The notes beneath the pieces are model-generated. The model searched no databases. It saw only the letters and a list, made by a program, of their open reading frames with translations, and had not been told where the DNA came from. This document shows positions 1-6,921 of a DNA stretch of 21,633 nucleotides, piece after piece. This DNA comes from a virus. Both the position numbers and the translations under genes were made by a program. Every line of letters begins with the position of its first letter. The stretch's first letter is position 1. Where the stretch lies: the IMG/VR virus record IMGVR_UViG_3300033153_007826, positions 1 to 21,633 of that record. One strand, given 5' to 3'.

Positions 1-1
1 A

Positions 2-565
2 ATGAAACAAGCATGGACAGATGTTGAAACTGGTGGATTAGACGCGGTAGAGAATGGTCTTCTACAGGTCGCAATAATTATAGGTAAAGATAAATTTGTT
101 GAGTATATTAAACCACCAACATCTTTGTTGATAGAAGATGAAGCATTAGCTGTTAATGGTATCACACGTGAACGAATAGCTAAATTTACACCAGAGGCAG
201 AAGTCTTTAAAAATCTTCTAAAGTTTTTGGATCGCCACGTTGATCGTTTCGACAAAACAGATAAGCTTCAGTTCAATGGTTATAACTCTAACTTTGATGC
301 TGGTTTTATACAAGAGTTATTCAAACGTAACGGTAATAACTATTATGGAGCTTACTTCTCATATTATGACGTTGACACTTTCGCGCTGGTTAAAATACTT
401 TTAGCTGAAGGTCGTATCCAGAAGGGTGAGAATTTAAAGCTAGGAACTATGTGTAAGCAATTTGGTATAATTATCGAGAATGAACATGATGCTTTCGATG
501 ATATTAAAGCAACAAAAAAGCTTCATAAGAAACTTGTAAAAAAATACTTTAAAAAGGCTAAGTGA
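2..565 (+). CDS. DnaQ-like DEDDh 3'-5' exonuclease
   Basis: Predicted metal-dependent 3'-5' exonuclease of the DEDDh (DnaQ/RNase T) superfamily, able to trim or proofread DNA ends during phage replication. All three exonuclease motifs are visible: DVETGG with D7 and E9 (motif I), NGYNSNFDAGFI with D99 (motif II) and EHDAFDDIKAT with H162 and D167 (motif III). The 187-residue length fits a stand-alone exonuclease domain with no polymerase attached. The ATG lies one base inside the window, so the start cannot be judged against an upstream ribosome site. However, motif I falls within seven residues of it, which is normal for the family. It heads the plus-strand operon as seen here, and its TGA overlaps the next ATG by one base. 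Whether it proofreads a phage polymerase or processes recombination ends is not decidable. Confidence 0.9.
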   Translation: MKQAWTDVETGGLDAVENGLLQVAIIIGKDKFVEYIKPPTSLLIEDEALAVNGITRERIAKFTPEAEVFKNLLKFLDRHVDRFDKTDKLQFNGYNSNFDAGFIQELFKRNGNNYYGAYFSYYDVDTFALVKILLAEGRIQKGENLKLGTMCKQFGIIIENEHDAFDDIKATKKLHKKLVKKYFKKAK

Positions 566-993
566 TGAATGTATATATTGGTAATAGTAAAAATGAGGGT
601 AGACGTAACGCTAGGTTAGAGGGTATTTTACATGATATTCTTGAAGCTGGTGAGACTGTTCCAGTTTTAATGTTCGATGTGCAAGATATTGTGACGGTTG
701 TTTATAAGTCAGCTATAACTCAAAAGCTTGCTGACTTTTTTGTTGATGGGTTTGTTTTGAATAAACCTAATGTGTATGATGATATGTACCTACACCTCTC
801 ACATGGTATTCCCCATTCTCTTAAAAATACAGCTAATTTTAGTATCTTACACCGATACTCAGTAGCTGTTGATAATACACTAACAATAGAGGCTGGAGTT
901 TTTGGATGGGATGTCTTAATGAGTGAAGAAGGTTCTAGTTGGAAAGCACAAGATCGAGTAAAAGATAAGTATAAAATTAAAAAGGTTAAGTAA
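565..993 (+). CDS. Unknown phage protein between two exonucleases
   Basis: A 142-residue protein I do not recognise. The ATG at 565 is chosen because it overlaps the preceding stop (TGATG); a GTG lies directly before it in frame. The sequence is soluble-looking, with no signal peptide or membrane helix. A hydrophobic beta/alpha pattern (VPVLMFDVQDIVTVVY) follows an N-terminal arginine-rich stretch (NEGRRNARLEGIL). The C-terminus is lysine-rich (KDKYKIKKVK). The stop overlaps the next start (TAATG), so it is translationally coupled to the FEN-type exonuclease. Position alone suggests a role in DNA metabolism. No catalytic motif is evident and no function is assigned. Confidence 0.75.
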   Translation: MNVYIGNSKNEGRRNARLEGILHDILEAGETVPVLMFDVQDIVTVVYKSAITQKLADFFVDGFVLNKPNVYDDMYLHLSHGIPHSLKNTANFSILHRYSVAVDNTLTIEAGVFGWDVLMSEEGSSWKAQDRVKDKYKIKKVK

Positions 994-1826
994 TGAAAAA
1001 AGATATATACATTGATGCCGATCATATGATATATTTTATATCGATGGCTAATATAAATAAAGTAGGTACTGAGTTTGACGTTGTAGATGAAGGTATGGGT
1101 ACCGACTATAAGATACCTATGAAACGATATAAGAAACAATTTAAAGAACTCATCAAAGAGTACAAAAAAGTTGTTGAAGTGGAGAGTATAGCTTATGATT
1201 GGACACCAGGTAAAACACACGTTATCTTCAGTGATCCGAAGACTAACTTTAGATATAAACTCTATAGCAAGTATAAGAGTGGTCGTGCTCCAGACAAGCC
1301 CGAACTTTTTTATAGACTTCGTAAGTGGGCGCATAAGAAATATGGTTACATCAAGAATCTGGAAGCAGATGATGTCGTGGCACACTATGCTCGTAAAGGT
1401 CAAGTGGTTATCACCACTGACAAAGATGTTTTTAGGGGGGTACCCGGGCTATTCTATAACTCACATCACTTTCACCAGTGTTGGATTAGAACCACCAAAG
1501 AAGAAGCTCATCATTTCAATCTCATTCAAACGATAATGGGAGATAGCACTGATACTATTCCAGGTGTGCCGGGTGTTGGTAAAGATCGAGCTGCTGACTT
1601 TTTATATGAAGATACATGGGAAGCTGTGGTAAATGCTTTTAAAGGTATTCCACCACATACAGGTAAGCCTTTTTACAACGCTGATGGAAATTTATCAGCA
1701 CTTGTTAAAAAGATCCAAGCATTAAACTTAACAGAAGAAGATGCTATTTTAAACCACAGGTTAATCAGCATGAATCAGTGGACACCAAAAGGAGGACTAC
1801 AACTATGGCATCCCTCAAAAAATTAG
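993..1826 (+). CDS. 5'-3' exonuclease / flap endonuclease (T5 D15-like)
   Basis: Structure-specific 5' nuclease of the FEN/PIN superfamily, as used by phages to remove primers and flaps. Expected acidic clusters are present: IDAD (D8, D10), the helical-arch segment YKSGR (93-97), EADD (E124, D126, D127), TDKD (D143, D145) and MGDSTDTIPGVPGVGK (D184, D187). The last leads into the helix-hairpin-helix DNA-binding element, residues about 183-205. Its 277 residues match stand-alone phage enzymes such as T5 D15 rather than a Pol I fusion. The ATG overlaps the previous TAA by one base. The 3' end overlaps the next gene by 22 bases and carries that gene's AAGGAGG ribosome site. Confidence 0.93.
   Translation: MKKDIYIDADHMIYFISMANINKVGTEFDVVDEGMGTDYKIPMKRYKKQFKELIKEYKKVVEVESIAYDWTPGKTHVIFSDPKTNFRYKLYSKYKSGRAPDKPELFYRLRKWAHKKYGYIKNLEADDVVAHYARKGQVVITTDKDVFRGVPGLFYNSHHFHQCWIRTTKEEAHHFNLIQTIMGDSTDTIPGVPGVGKDRAADFLYEDTWEAVVNAFKGIPPHTGKPFYNADGNLSALVKKIQALNLTEEDAILNHRLISMNQWTPKGGLQLWHPSKN
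1789..1795 (+). promoter_or_regulatory. Strong ribosome binding site setting the PAPS-reductase-like start
   Basis: AAGGAGG lies 9 bases before the ATG at 1805 and inside the end of the FEN-type gene. It favours ATG 1805 over an in-frame ATG at 1778, which has no comparable site and would add nine unconserved basic/Thr residues. Confidence 0.8.
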
Positions 1827-2665
1827 TAAAAAAGTTTAAAGAAGCTCAATTAAAAATTACAAATAATGTAGTCTATACGGTTTCTATGTCTGGTGGTAAA
1901 GACTCAACAGCCACTGCTATTTGGGCCATGAAACATCTGAGATCTAAAGGACTTGTGGTTTTCTACACAACTGATACAGGTTGGGAACATGAGAAGACTT
2001 ATGAATACTTAGACTATTTAAGAGTCGTATTGGGAATTGAAATTGAAGTTCGTATGTCAGATGAATATGATGGTTTTGAAGACATGTGTATTAAACGTAA
2101 AATTATCCCCAGTAGGATTAAGAGAATCTGTACCAGGGAACTTAAAGTGTTTCCTTCACAGAAATATCTTAGAGAGTGGCAGCGTAAAGGTTATGATGTA
2201 ATTAACATAACAGGTGTACGTGCTGATGAGAGTGCTAATAGAGCCGGAGAGTGTGAGTGGAAGTTTAACTTTTTTATGAAAAATACTTTAACAAAACTCA
2301 TGTATAAAATTAAAGAGGGTGCAGTTACTTACCAGCCTATAGTTTTTTGGACAACTCAAATGGTCTTTGACTATCACAAAGAATATGGAGTGGATGTAAA
2401 TCCTCTTTATAAATTAGGTTATAGTCGTGTAGGGTGTTACCCTTGTATCATGGCCAAAGTAGGTGAGATTGGTATGGTAGATGAAGTGAGAACGGAACGC
2501 ATAACTCAACTTGAAGCTGATGTAAGTGCTGCTTCTGGTAAGAAGACTGTGTTCTGGCATAAGGGAGGTGAGTTGATAGAGTTTGAAGATGCAAACACTC
2601 ACTATAAAAAGAAATACGGTGGTGAATCAGACACCTGTGTTAATCAGCATGGAATATGCGAGTAA
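1805..2665 (+). CDS. PAPS reductase / DndC-like ATP-pyrophosphatase
   Basis: Member of the PP-loop ATP-pyrophosphatase superfamily in the PAPS-reductase/DndC-like branch. These enzymes bind or activate adenylated substrates for sulfur or amino chemistry. In the 286-residue protein the PP-loop SMSGGKDST sits at residues 27-35. RICTREL (C109) and GVRADES (137-143) are the family motifs that contact substrate. Additional cysteines, GCYPC (C211, C214) and CVNQHGIC near the C-terminus (C278, C285), could bind a metal or iron-sulfur cluster. The start is set by an AAGGAGG site 9 bases upstream. It is followed within 9 bases by a small five-cysteine protein. Phages carry many such stand-alone proteins. 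Sulfate assimilation is unlikely without partner genes; nucleic-acid thiolation or another modification is possible but unproven. Confidence 0.88.
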   Translation: MASLKKLVKKFKEAQLKITNNVVYTVSMSGGKDSTATAIWAMKHLRSKGLVVFYTTDTGWEHEKTYEYLDYLRVVLGIEIEVRMSDEYDGFEDMCIKRKIIPSRIKRICTRELKVFPSQKYLREWQRKGYDVINITGVRADESANRAGECEWKFNFFMKNTLTKLMYKIKEGAVTYQPIVFWTTQMVFDYHKEYGVDVNPLYKLGYSRVGCYPCIMAKVGEIGMVDEVRTERITQLEADVSAASGKKTVFWHKGGELIEFEDANTHYKKKYGGESDTCVNQHGICE

Positions 2666-2674
2666 GGAAAAATT

Positions 2675-2899
2675 ATGAGTAAGTTTGAACAATATGAACA
2701 TCACGGTGAAGTAGTATGGGTTAACAGTGAGTTAAAAGGTCAACATAGAGAGCACAATTTGTGTTTCTCATGTGAGAAATTAGTTATTAATGATCCGGAA
2801 ACAAATTGTCCTCTAGCTCAAAAGCTTTTTGAATTTTGTTATGTGGATGATATGGTAACACCTGTGTTTGAGTGTCCTGAGTTTAAGGAAAAAGAATGA
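2675..2899 (+). CDS. Small five-cysteine phage protein, possible zinc binder
   Basis: A 74-residue protein with a CFSC pair (C30, C33) and further cysteines at 45, 55 and 67 (ETNCPLA, FEFCY, FECPEF). This looks like a small zinc- or cluster-binding fold. I recall similar short proteins (HREH followed by C-x-x-C, then NCPxA and a C-terminal ECPxF) as recurring, unnamed phage genes, but no function is known to me. An AAGGA site six bases upstream supports the ATG. The stop overlaps the next gene's ATG (ATGA). The neighbouring PP-loop enzyme is also cysteine-rich, so they may act together; that is inference from position. Confidence 0.82.
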   Translation: MSKFEQYEHHGEVVWVNSELKGQHREHNLCFSCEKLVINDPETNCPLAQKLFEFCYVDDMVTPVFECPEFKEKE

Positions 2900-3225
2900 G
2901 AAGTTTTAACACAGAAGTAAACAAAGTTCTTGATGAGTTAGGTGAACTACTTAAATTCAAAAATAGAGCTTATGGAAACTCAGCTTTAAAACCTGTAAGA
3001 ATATTCTCTAAAGCTTCTGCATTAGAACAACTCAATGTACGTATCGATGATAAGTTAAGTCGTATTCAAAATCAAAATCAAAACGGGATTGTTGATGATG
3101 GTGAAGATACTGAATGGGATTTAATGGGTTACTTAGTTCTAAAAAGAATTGCACAAAAGGCACTTAAAGATGAAGATACTACCAATCCAGGTGAAGACAG
3201 CAAAGAAGTTATCCAAAAAACTTAA
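2896..3225 (+). CDS. DUF1599 / Nmad1-like protein
   Basis: A 109-residue mostly helical protein. The core is KFKNRAYGNSALKP (about 20-33), then VRIDDKLSRI (48-57) and DTEWDLMGYLVLKR (about 71-84). That order, a KNxxYG stretch followed by RxDDKLxR and DLxGY, matches my memory of DUF1599, also called nucleotide modification associated domain 1, and of MazG-like all-alpha NTP pyrophosphohydrolases. Members occur in phages and are suspected of acting on nucleotides or modified bases. A Gln/Asn tract (QNQNQN) lies between the two acidic motifs. The start has an AAGGAA site and an ATGA overlap with the previous stop. The last 56 bases overlap the helicase gene. The family call is from motif pattern only. 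Confidence 0.72.
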   Translation: MRSFNTEVNKVLDELGELLKFKNRAYGNSALKPVRIFSKASALEQLNVRIDDKLSRIQNQNQNGIVDDGEDTEWDLMGYLVLKRIAQKALKDEDTTNPGEDSKEVIQKT

Positions 3226-4471
3226 GAAGTACCACTTAGCAATCTTATCTGGTGAAGCTAGGGCTGGTAAAAGTATGAGCTTTTTAGCAGCAGCTTTACC
3301 TTATAAAAAGATCCTCGTAGTTACACAGAAGAACGCTATAAAAGATATAGTATCCCAAGCTGCTGTTGTTGGAATTGAGAAGGTTACAGTTGTGAATTAC
3401 CACCAGGTAAAAAACCTTATTAACATTGATCAATTTGACATCATAGTTTTGGACGAAGCACATAGATGGATCTGTGGTATACCTAACTTTTCTACAATAT
3501 GGAAAGATGTAAAAACTGTTTGTAAAGGTAAGGATGTTATTTTTTCATCAGCTACATTAACACCTGAGACTTACGCTACTATTTATCCCATGCTTGCTTT
3601 ATCTGATTTCACACCTTGGTCAAACTATAAAAAGTTTAATCATTGGTTTGAAGGTTTTTCAATCTGGAGATCTGGAACGCAATTAAGAGCCTATGGCGTA
3701 AATTATAAACCAACTGGATCCAATATTGGTAAACTTAAATATGTACGTTCTATTCACGGTTATGGTAAGCCTTATAATATAAAAGTGAATGGTAACGATG
3801 TTCCGAGATACGATAAAACACATGAAGATGAGATCTGGGAGGATATAGGTAAGTTTGTTGTTAGTATGACCAGGAAAAAAAGCGGCCATGTTCATGAAGC
3901 TGTTGATAAACTTGTTCATATAGAGTTAAGTAAAAAGCAACAAAAGATGGTAAACACTCTCTCAAAAGATAAAATCTATAGTAAAAAACGAAATGTAATC
4001 TTAGCAGATACTCCATCTAAAATGATGCAAAAGTTACACCAGGTTGGTGGAGGGTTTATTAAAGGTGAAGATAAGTATCTACACTCCTTCAAAAAGATAC
4101 CTAAAGTTAAATGGCTGCTACAAAATATAGATCCTAAAAATACAATTATACTAGCACACTATGTTGAAGAACAAAAGATGTTAGCTAAACTCTTTCCTCA
4201 TACCGGGAGCATAACTAAGAACGCCGAAGGTGTTGACTTTAGCGGTTTTGATGTGATGGTTATTTATTCAATGGCTTTTAGTTACGCCACCTATGAACAA
4301 GTGCGTGCTCGTCAAATGAATATCTCCAGAGACAAACCTATTGTTATTCTATACCTCATCAGTGGTATTGACAAATACGTGTATGAAGCTGTACAATCTA
4401 AGAAGTCTTTTACTGCAAACTGGTACAGGAGAAATAATGAGGAAACAGTTAGAAAATCCATTTCAAACTAA
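3170..4471 (+). CDS. SF2 DEAH-type helicase
   Basis: ATP-dependent superfamily 2 helicase or translocase, probably for replication or recombination. In the 433-residue reading, Walker A is SGEARAGKS (about 27-35), Walker B is VLDEAH (93-98), motif III is SSAT (126-129) and motif VI is QVRARQ (about 377-382). These mark two RecA-like lobes with a roughly 100-residue insert (SNYKK to about SGHVHE). ATG 3170 is preferred over an in-frame TTG at 3149: it has AAGG nine bases upstream and still puts Walker A at a normal distance. The gene begins inside the DUF1599-like gene and ends inside the VRR-NUC gene (35-base overlap), so the three are probably translated as a unit. SNF2-like phage helicases are the closest guess. 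No primase or nuclease domain is fused. Confidence 0.9.
   Translation: MKILPIQVKTAKKLSKKLKKYHLAILSGEARAGKSMSFLAAALPYKKILVVTQKNAIKDIVSQAAVVGIEKVTVVNYHQVKNLINIDQFDIIVLDEAHRWICGIPNFSTIWKDVKTVCKGKDVIFSSATLTPETYATIYPMLALSDFTPWSNYKKFNHWFEGFSIWRSGTQLRAYGVNYKPTGSNIGKLKYVRSIHGYGKPYNIKVNGNDVPRYDKTHEDEIWEDIGKFVVSMTRKKSGHVHEAVDKLVHIELSKKQQKMVNTLSKDKIYSKKRNVILADTPSKMMQKLHQVGGGFIKGEDKYLHSFKKIPKVKWLLQNIDPKNTIILAHYVEEQKMLAKLFPHTGSITKNAEGVDFSGFDVMVIYSMAFSYATYEQVRARQMNISRDKPIVILYLISGIDKYVYEAVQSKKSFTANWYRRNNEETVRKSISN
4427..4431 (+). promoter_or_regulatory. Ribosome binding site setting the VRR-NUC start
   Basis: AGGAG lies 5 bases before ATG 4437, inside the helicase gene. It identifies 4437 as the start rather than an upstream in-frame codon at 4341. 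The upstream stretch would add 32 residues that are only the out-of-frame reading of the helicase C-terminus. Confidence 0.75.
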
Positions 4472-4754
4472 AGTTATTGAGCATTTATATAAACTGGATC
4501 ATTGCTGGGATGTTAAGATCATTTCATGTAATAAACCAGGCTCACCTGATATAATTGGATGTTACGCTGGATTGTTTTTTGCAATAGAGACAAAGAGGCC
4601 CGATGGTAAAGGGGTAACTTCACCTTTACAGAAACATCATAAAAAAGGGATCAAACGTGCTAAAGGTTTTGCTATTATCACAAAATCTCTTGATGAAGTT
4701 ATAAAATTTATGGAGAAGGTTCACAATGAAGCTAGCCGATTGGAAATTATTTGA
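4437..4754 (+). CDS. VRR-NUC (PD-(D/E)XK) nuclease
   Basis: A 105-residue single-domain VRR-NUC nuclease, a Holliday-junction-resolvase-like PD-(D/E)XK fold found in phage replication modules, often beside an SF2 helicase. Visible catalytic residues are E15, D38 in GSPDIIG, and E51 and K53 in FAIETKR, with the conserved Gln at 65 (SPLQKHH). The remaining GFAIITKSLDEV is the usual final strand and helix. Length is typical of stand-alone phage members. Pairing with the overlapping helicase gene suggests a helicase-nuclease pair that processes branched or broken DNA. Substrate preference cannot be read from sequence. Confidence 0.9.
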   Translation: MRKQLENPFQTKVIEHLYKLDHCWDVKIISCNKPGSPDIIGCYAGLFFAIETKRPDGKGVTSPLQKHHKKGIKRAKGFAIITKSLDEVIKFMEKVHNEASRLEII

Positions 4755-4971
4755 GGTTTCACCTGTTGAAGTTTCAATGTATGCAAATACTTTAACACAT
4801 AAGGAGTATACAGCGTGGTCCATAGTAAAGCTCAATGAAGTTATCACAAGAGAGCTTAGACGTAGGAAAGGTAAAAAGATTTTTACTCAACGTGGAATAG
4901 TGATGTTGGCATATAGACAAAATGCTATAAAGTTTTTTCAAGAAAAATTAGAAGGATATGGTGATGTTTAA
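4726..4971 (+). CDS. Small basic unknown protein
   Basis: An 81-residue protein overlapping the VRR-NUC gene by 29 bases, with a GGAGAAGG ribosome site 6 bases upstream of its ATG. It has a short N-terminal segment (ADWKLFEVSPVEVSMYAN), then a predicted helix with a strongly basic patch (RELRRRKGKK, about 42-51) and a C-terminal amphipathic helix. No membrane segment, cysteine motif or catalytic signature is seen. The basic patch could contact nucleic acid. I do not recognise the family. Confidence 0.72.
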   Translation: MKLADWKLFEVSPVEVSMYANTLTHKEYTAWSIVKLNEVITRELRRRKGKKIFTQRGIVMLAYRQNAIKFFQEKLEGYGDV

Positions 4972-5233
4972 AAACCGTAATATAAATTTTCTTTTAACAG
5001 GTGCAAGTGTAGTCTTTATAATTGTAATGTTTTCTGGCCTTATTGATTTAAAAGATATATCTTCAATAGCTGAAAAGCAAGAACCTATGATTTGTCATTC
5101 AACCGTAGGTACACATGTTATTTATGAGTATGATATTAAAGAAGATGAAGAACTCTTAATAACACCAAACGGTTGGGCTTATCGTTTAAAAGAATGTGAA
5201 ACTTATGAGGATCCAAGAAAAAAACCTGGATAA
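4964..5233 (+). CDS. Small single-pass membrane protein
   Basis: An 89-residue protein from ATG 4964, which has GAAGG 8 bases upstream. An in-frame ATG at 4958 lies too close to that site. Residues about 9-25 (FLLTGASVVFIIVMFSGLI) form one transmembrane helix after a basic N-terminus (KNRN). An acidic domain of about 60 residues with two cysteines (ICHS, KECE) follows and would lie outside the cytoplasm. There is no lipobox, so it is not an obvious lipoprotein or outer spanin. It overlaps the preceding gene by 8 bases and is the last plus-strand gene before the convergent junction. Function unknown. Confidence 0.7.
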   Translation: MFKNRNINFLLTGASVVFIIVMFSGLIDLKDISSIAEKQEPMICHSTVGTHVIYEYDIKEDEELLITPNGWAYRLKECETYEDPRKKPG

Positions 5234-5237
5234 TTTA
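5234..5237. other. Convergent junction of the two operons
   Basis: The stop of the plus-strand membrane protein (TAA, 5231-5233) and the stop of the minus-strand BppU-like gene (TGA, 5238-5240) are only four bases apart. The nearest inverted repeat is a weak five-base-pair ATCCA/TGGAT pair at 5211-5231 with an A-rich loop and no T tract on either side. I therefore do not call an intrinsic terminator here. Confidence 0.8.
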
Positions 5238-5558
5238 TCAAGGTAGTAAAACTAAATCTCCACGTAAATGCGTAGCAATTTCCCCATCATGATCTCTCTT
5301 CACCCAAAAGTCATATTCACCCTCAATCATTTGTTCTGCTGTAGGTACAAACTCCACAACACCACCAGCGCCATTTGTTATATCACCAGTGATTGTTGTA
5401 GGCGACTCTGCTGAATCTTCATTTGAAAAAACAAACGTCAAAGTATCATCTGTAATGTCTACCACTGCCCCGTTAACTTTTATAGTTACCTCTATAGGAT
5501 ATGTATCACCATCGGTACGTTCAATCCTCTTCGTTACTGTTTTAATAGCTTCACCCAT
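5238..5558 (-). CDS. Putative baseplate/appendage protein, BppU N-domain-like
   Basis: A 106-residue beta-rich protein, last gene of the minus-strand operon. The order of elements is a strand pair around TDGDTYPIEVTIKVNGAVVD, then DDTLTFVFSNED, GVVEFVPTAEQM and EGEYDFWVKRDHDGE. This resembles the N-terminal domain of baseplate upper proteins (BppU-like), which plug into the tail and carry receptor-binding parts. The match is a pattern memory, not an alignment. The ATG has a GAAGGAG site and overlaps the previous stop by 8 bases. Context with four other beta-rich virion-like genes supports a structural role. Its stop is 4 bases from the stop of the opposing operon. Confidence 0.65.
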   Translation of the reverse strand: MGEAIKTVTKRIERTDGDTYPIEVTIKVNGAVVDITDDTLTFVFSNEDSAESPTTITGDITNGAGGVVEFVPTAEQMIEGEYDFWVKRDHDGEIATHLRGDLVLLP

Positions 5559-5820
5559 CTAAATCTCCTTCAATTTCATTTTTAATATCACCATCAAGTT
5601 CATATTCTGTTATATCAGCTGACAACACAGGTGTCGATAAATCACCAGATAATTCCTGGATCGCTAGATCAGCTGACACTTCAGTTGTTATATCAGCTGT
5701 AAAACTATCCTTCGGTAAATAAGTTGTAACACCACCACTCCCAGAAGGGTTTTGTACATGTTCAAATGCTGTACCTACTGTGAGTGTGCTGTTATCTTTT
5801 ATATGATCAAAGAATGTCAT
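5551..5820 (-). CDS. Small structural protein with short beta-type repeats
   Basis: An 89-residue protein. After an N-terminal segment with a Gly/Ser hinge (NPSGSGG, about 24-30), residues about 42-89 consist of an 8-9-residue repeat: TADITTEV, SADLAIQEL, SGDLSTPVL, SADITEYEL, DGDIKNEI, EGDLDG. The [AG]-D-[IL] core in every unit suggests stacked short beta strands, as in triple-stranded beta-helix or beta-prism stalks of phage fibres. Translational coupling with both neighbours (ATGA upstream, 8-base overlap downstream) fits co-assembly with the BppU-like protein. No enzymatic motif is visible. The structural role is inferred from repeats and context. Confidence 0.65.
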   Translation of the reverse strand: MTFFDHIKDNSTLTVGTAFEHVQNPSGSGGVTTYLPKDSFTADITTEVSADLAIQELSGDLSTPVLSADITEYELDGDIKNEIEGDLDG

Positions 5821-6920
5821 GGTAGATCCGTTGTTGCAAGTTTATCAAACACAGCATCTGCTACATCTATTACTGAACCTGTAGTATTATCAAATACATA
5901 TTCGGAACCAGTTTGAGTGTGGTTAACATTACAATCACCACTAATCGTAAACGCTCCATTTGTACATGAAGGATCTATATATAACTCTCCATTCATTGTC
6001 ACATCAATTTCTATCCCAGCCGTACAATTAACAATTTTAATGTTACCGTTGTAATTCCATATAGCAAAAGAGGTAGCATTAGCTAAATCAATTATAGGTG
6101 GATGGGCTGCATCTGAACCAGCAGAACAGGCCATCATTACTGCAACACCATTAATAAAAATAGTATTTGCAGTTAAAGCACAGTCATTAATAAATCCAGC
6201 AAAGTAATTTACTTGTCCAAGAACACAATGTTCAAGTATAGCACCACCATCCAAGTCACCACTAAATGTTAAGTTCTTAGCAATTAACCCCACTGTATCA
6301 GATAAATTATTTACAATAAGAATTGAGTTTAATGGGTGAGAACCAACTACGATTCTGTATTCAGCATTGTCTCCATCAGCAAGAGTTAATAAACCCTGGA
6401 GGTTAATCTCTTTTGCGTTTTCTCTGTCTGCAATAACCATAGCATCAGACCAGTTATTAGAAGGCTTACCAAGAGTACCAATAGGTGTTGATGTTCCAGA
6501 TTGACCACCAAGTATATTTAAAACAACTTCCCCTTGATACGCACTAGATAACAACGTACTAAGATCTTGAAGACCTGTTGAGTTATTTGGTCTAATAGAA
6601 ACTTGATTTACATTTGTGTAGTTATGCACATTAGTATTCGCACCATCGAATAATACTGCGTATTGACCATCTTCAAACGTAACTGTATATCCATTTATTA
6701 ATAGTACAACTCTTGCAAGAATAACATCACCAGTATCAACTGTTGTGTTGTATTTTATCATTGGAGGATAAGAAAGACCATTATCGAACTGGTCTTCCAA
6801 ATCTCTACATTTTTTTCTAAACTCATTCAAGTCGAGCTTATACTTTCCTGTTTCTAAAAAAATAAGGTCTGACTGAGGTATAAAGATAACCCCAGTAGAG
6901 TAATCGACTTGATATGCCAT
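5817..6920 (-). CDS. Virion appendage protein with conserved phage N-terminal module
   Basis: A 367-residue beta-rich protein. Residues 1-60 contain a short helical region (LDLNEFRKKCRDLEDQ). Residues about 75-125 carry INGYTVTFEDGQYAV and VNQVSIRPNNSTGLQDLS. I have seen this module repeatedly in structural genes of marine and other siphoviruses (gYtvtFedG...GaNtN...nqVs.r..NsaGL). The rest (about 130-350) is rich in Gly, Asn, Thr and Ile with a strand-turn rhythm consistent with a right-handed beta-helix. There is a GAGAG ribosome site before the ATG, one base lies between it and the upstream stop, and the 3' end makes an ATGA overlap. Most likely a minor tail or neck appendage subunit; the exact position in the virion is unknown. 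Confidence 0.7.
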   Translation of the reverse strand: MAYQVDYSTGVIFIPQSDLIFLETGKYKLDLNEFRKKCRDLEDQFDNGLSYPPMIKYNTTVDTGDVILARVVLLINGYTVTFEDGQYAVLFDGANTNVHNYTNVNQVSIRPNNSTGLQDLSTLLSSAYQGEVVLNILGGQSGTSTPIGTLGKPSNNWSDAMVIADRENAKEINLQGLLTLADGDNAEYRIVVGSHPLNSILIVNNLSDTVGLIAKNLTFSGDLDGGAILEHCVLGQVNYFAGFINDCALTANTIFINGVAVMMACSAGSDAAHPPIIDLANATSFAIWNYNGNIKIVNCTAGIEIDVTMNGELYIDPSCTNGAFTISGDCNVNHTQTGSEYVFDNTTGSVIDVADAVFDKLATTDLP

Positions 6921-6921
6921 G

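Noticed and set aside
720-1403. 227-codon open frame on the minus strand
   Set aside because: It lies antisense to the unknown protein and the FEN-type exonuclease, whose motifs are strong. Its product is an implausible Phe/Ile/Tyr-rich string with no recognisable domain.
1195-1536. 113-codon plus-strand frame inside the FEN-type gene
   Set aside because: It is out of frame with EADD, TDKD and other catalytic motifs of the real gene and has no ribosome site or family features.
1805-2665. Complete Dnd phosphorothioation system
   Set aside because: Only a DndC-like enzyme is present. No DndA, DndD or DndE partner is found in the window.
5211-5231. Hairpin as a terminator at the convergent junction
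   Set aside because: Only five base pairs (ATCCA/TGGAT) with an A-rich loop and no T run after it on either strand.
4964-5233. Outer spanin or lipoprotein
   Set aside because: There is no lipobox cysteine after the hydrophobic segment, and the gene lies in the early operon on the opposite strand from the lysis genes.
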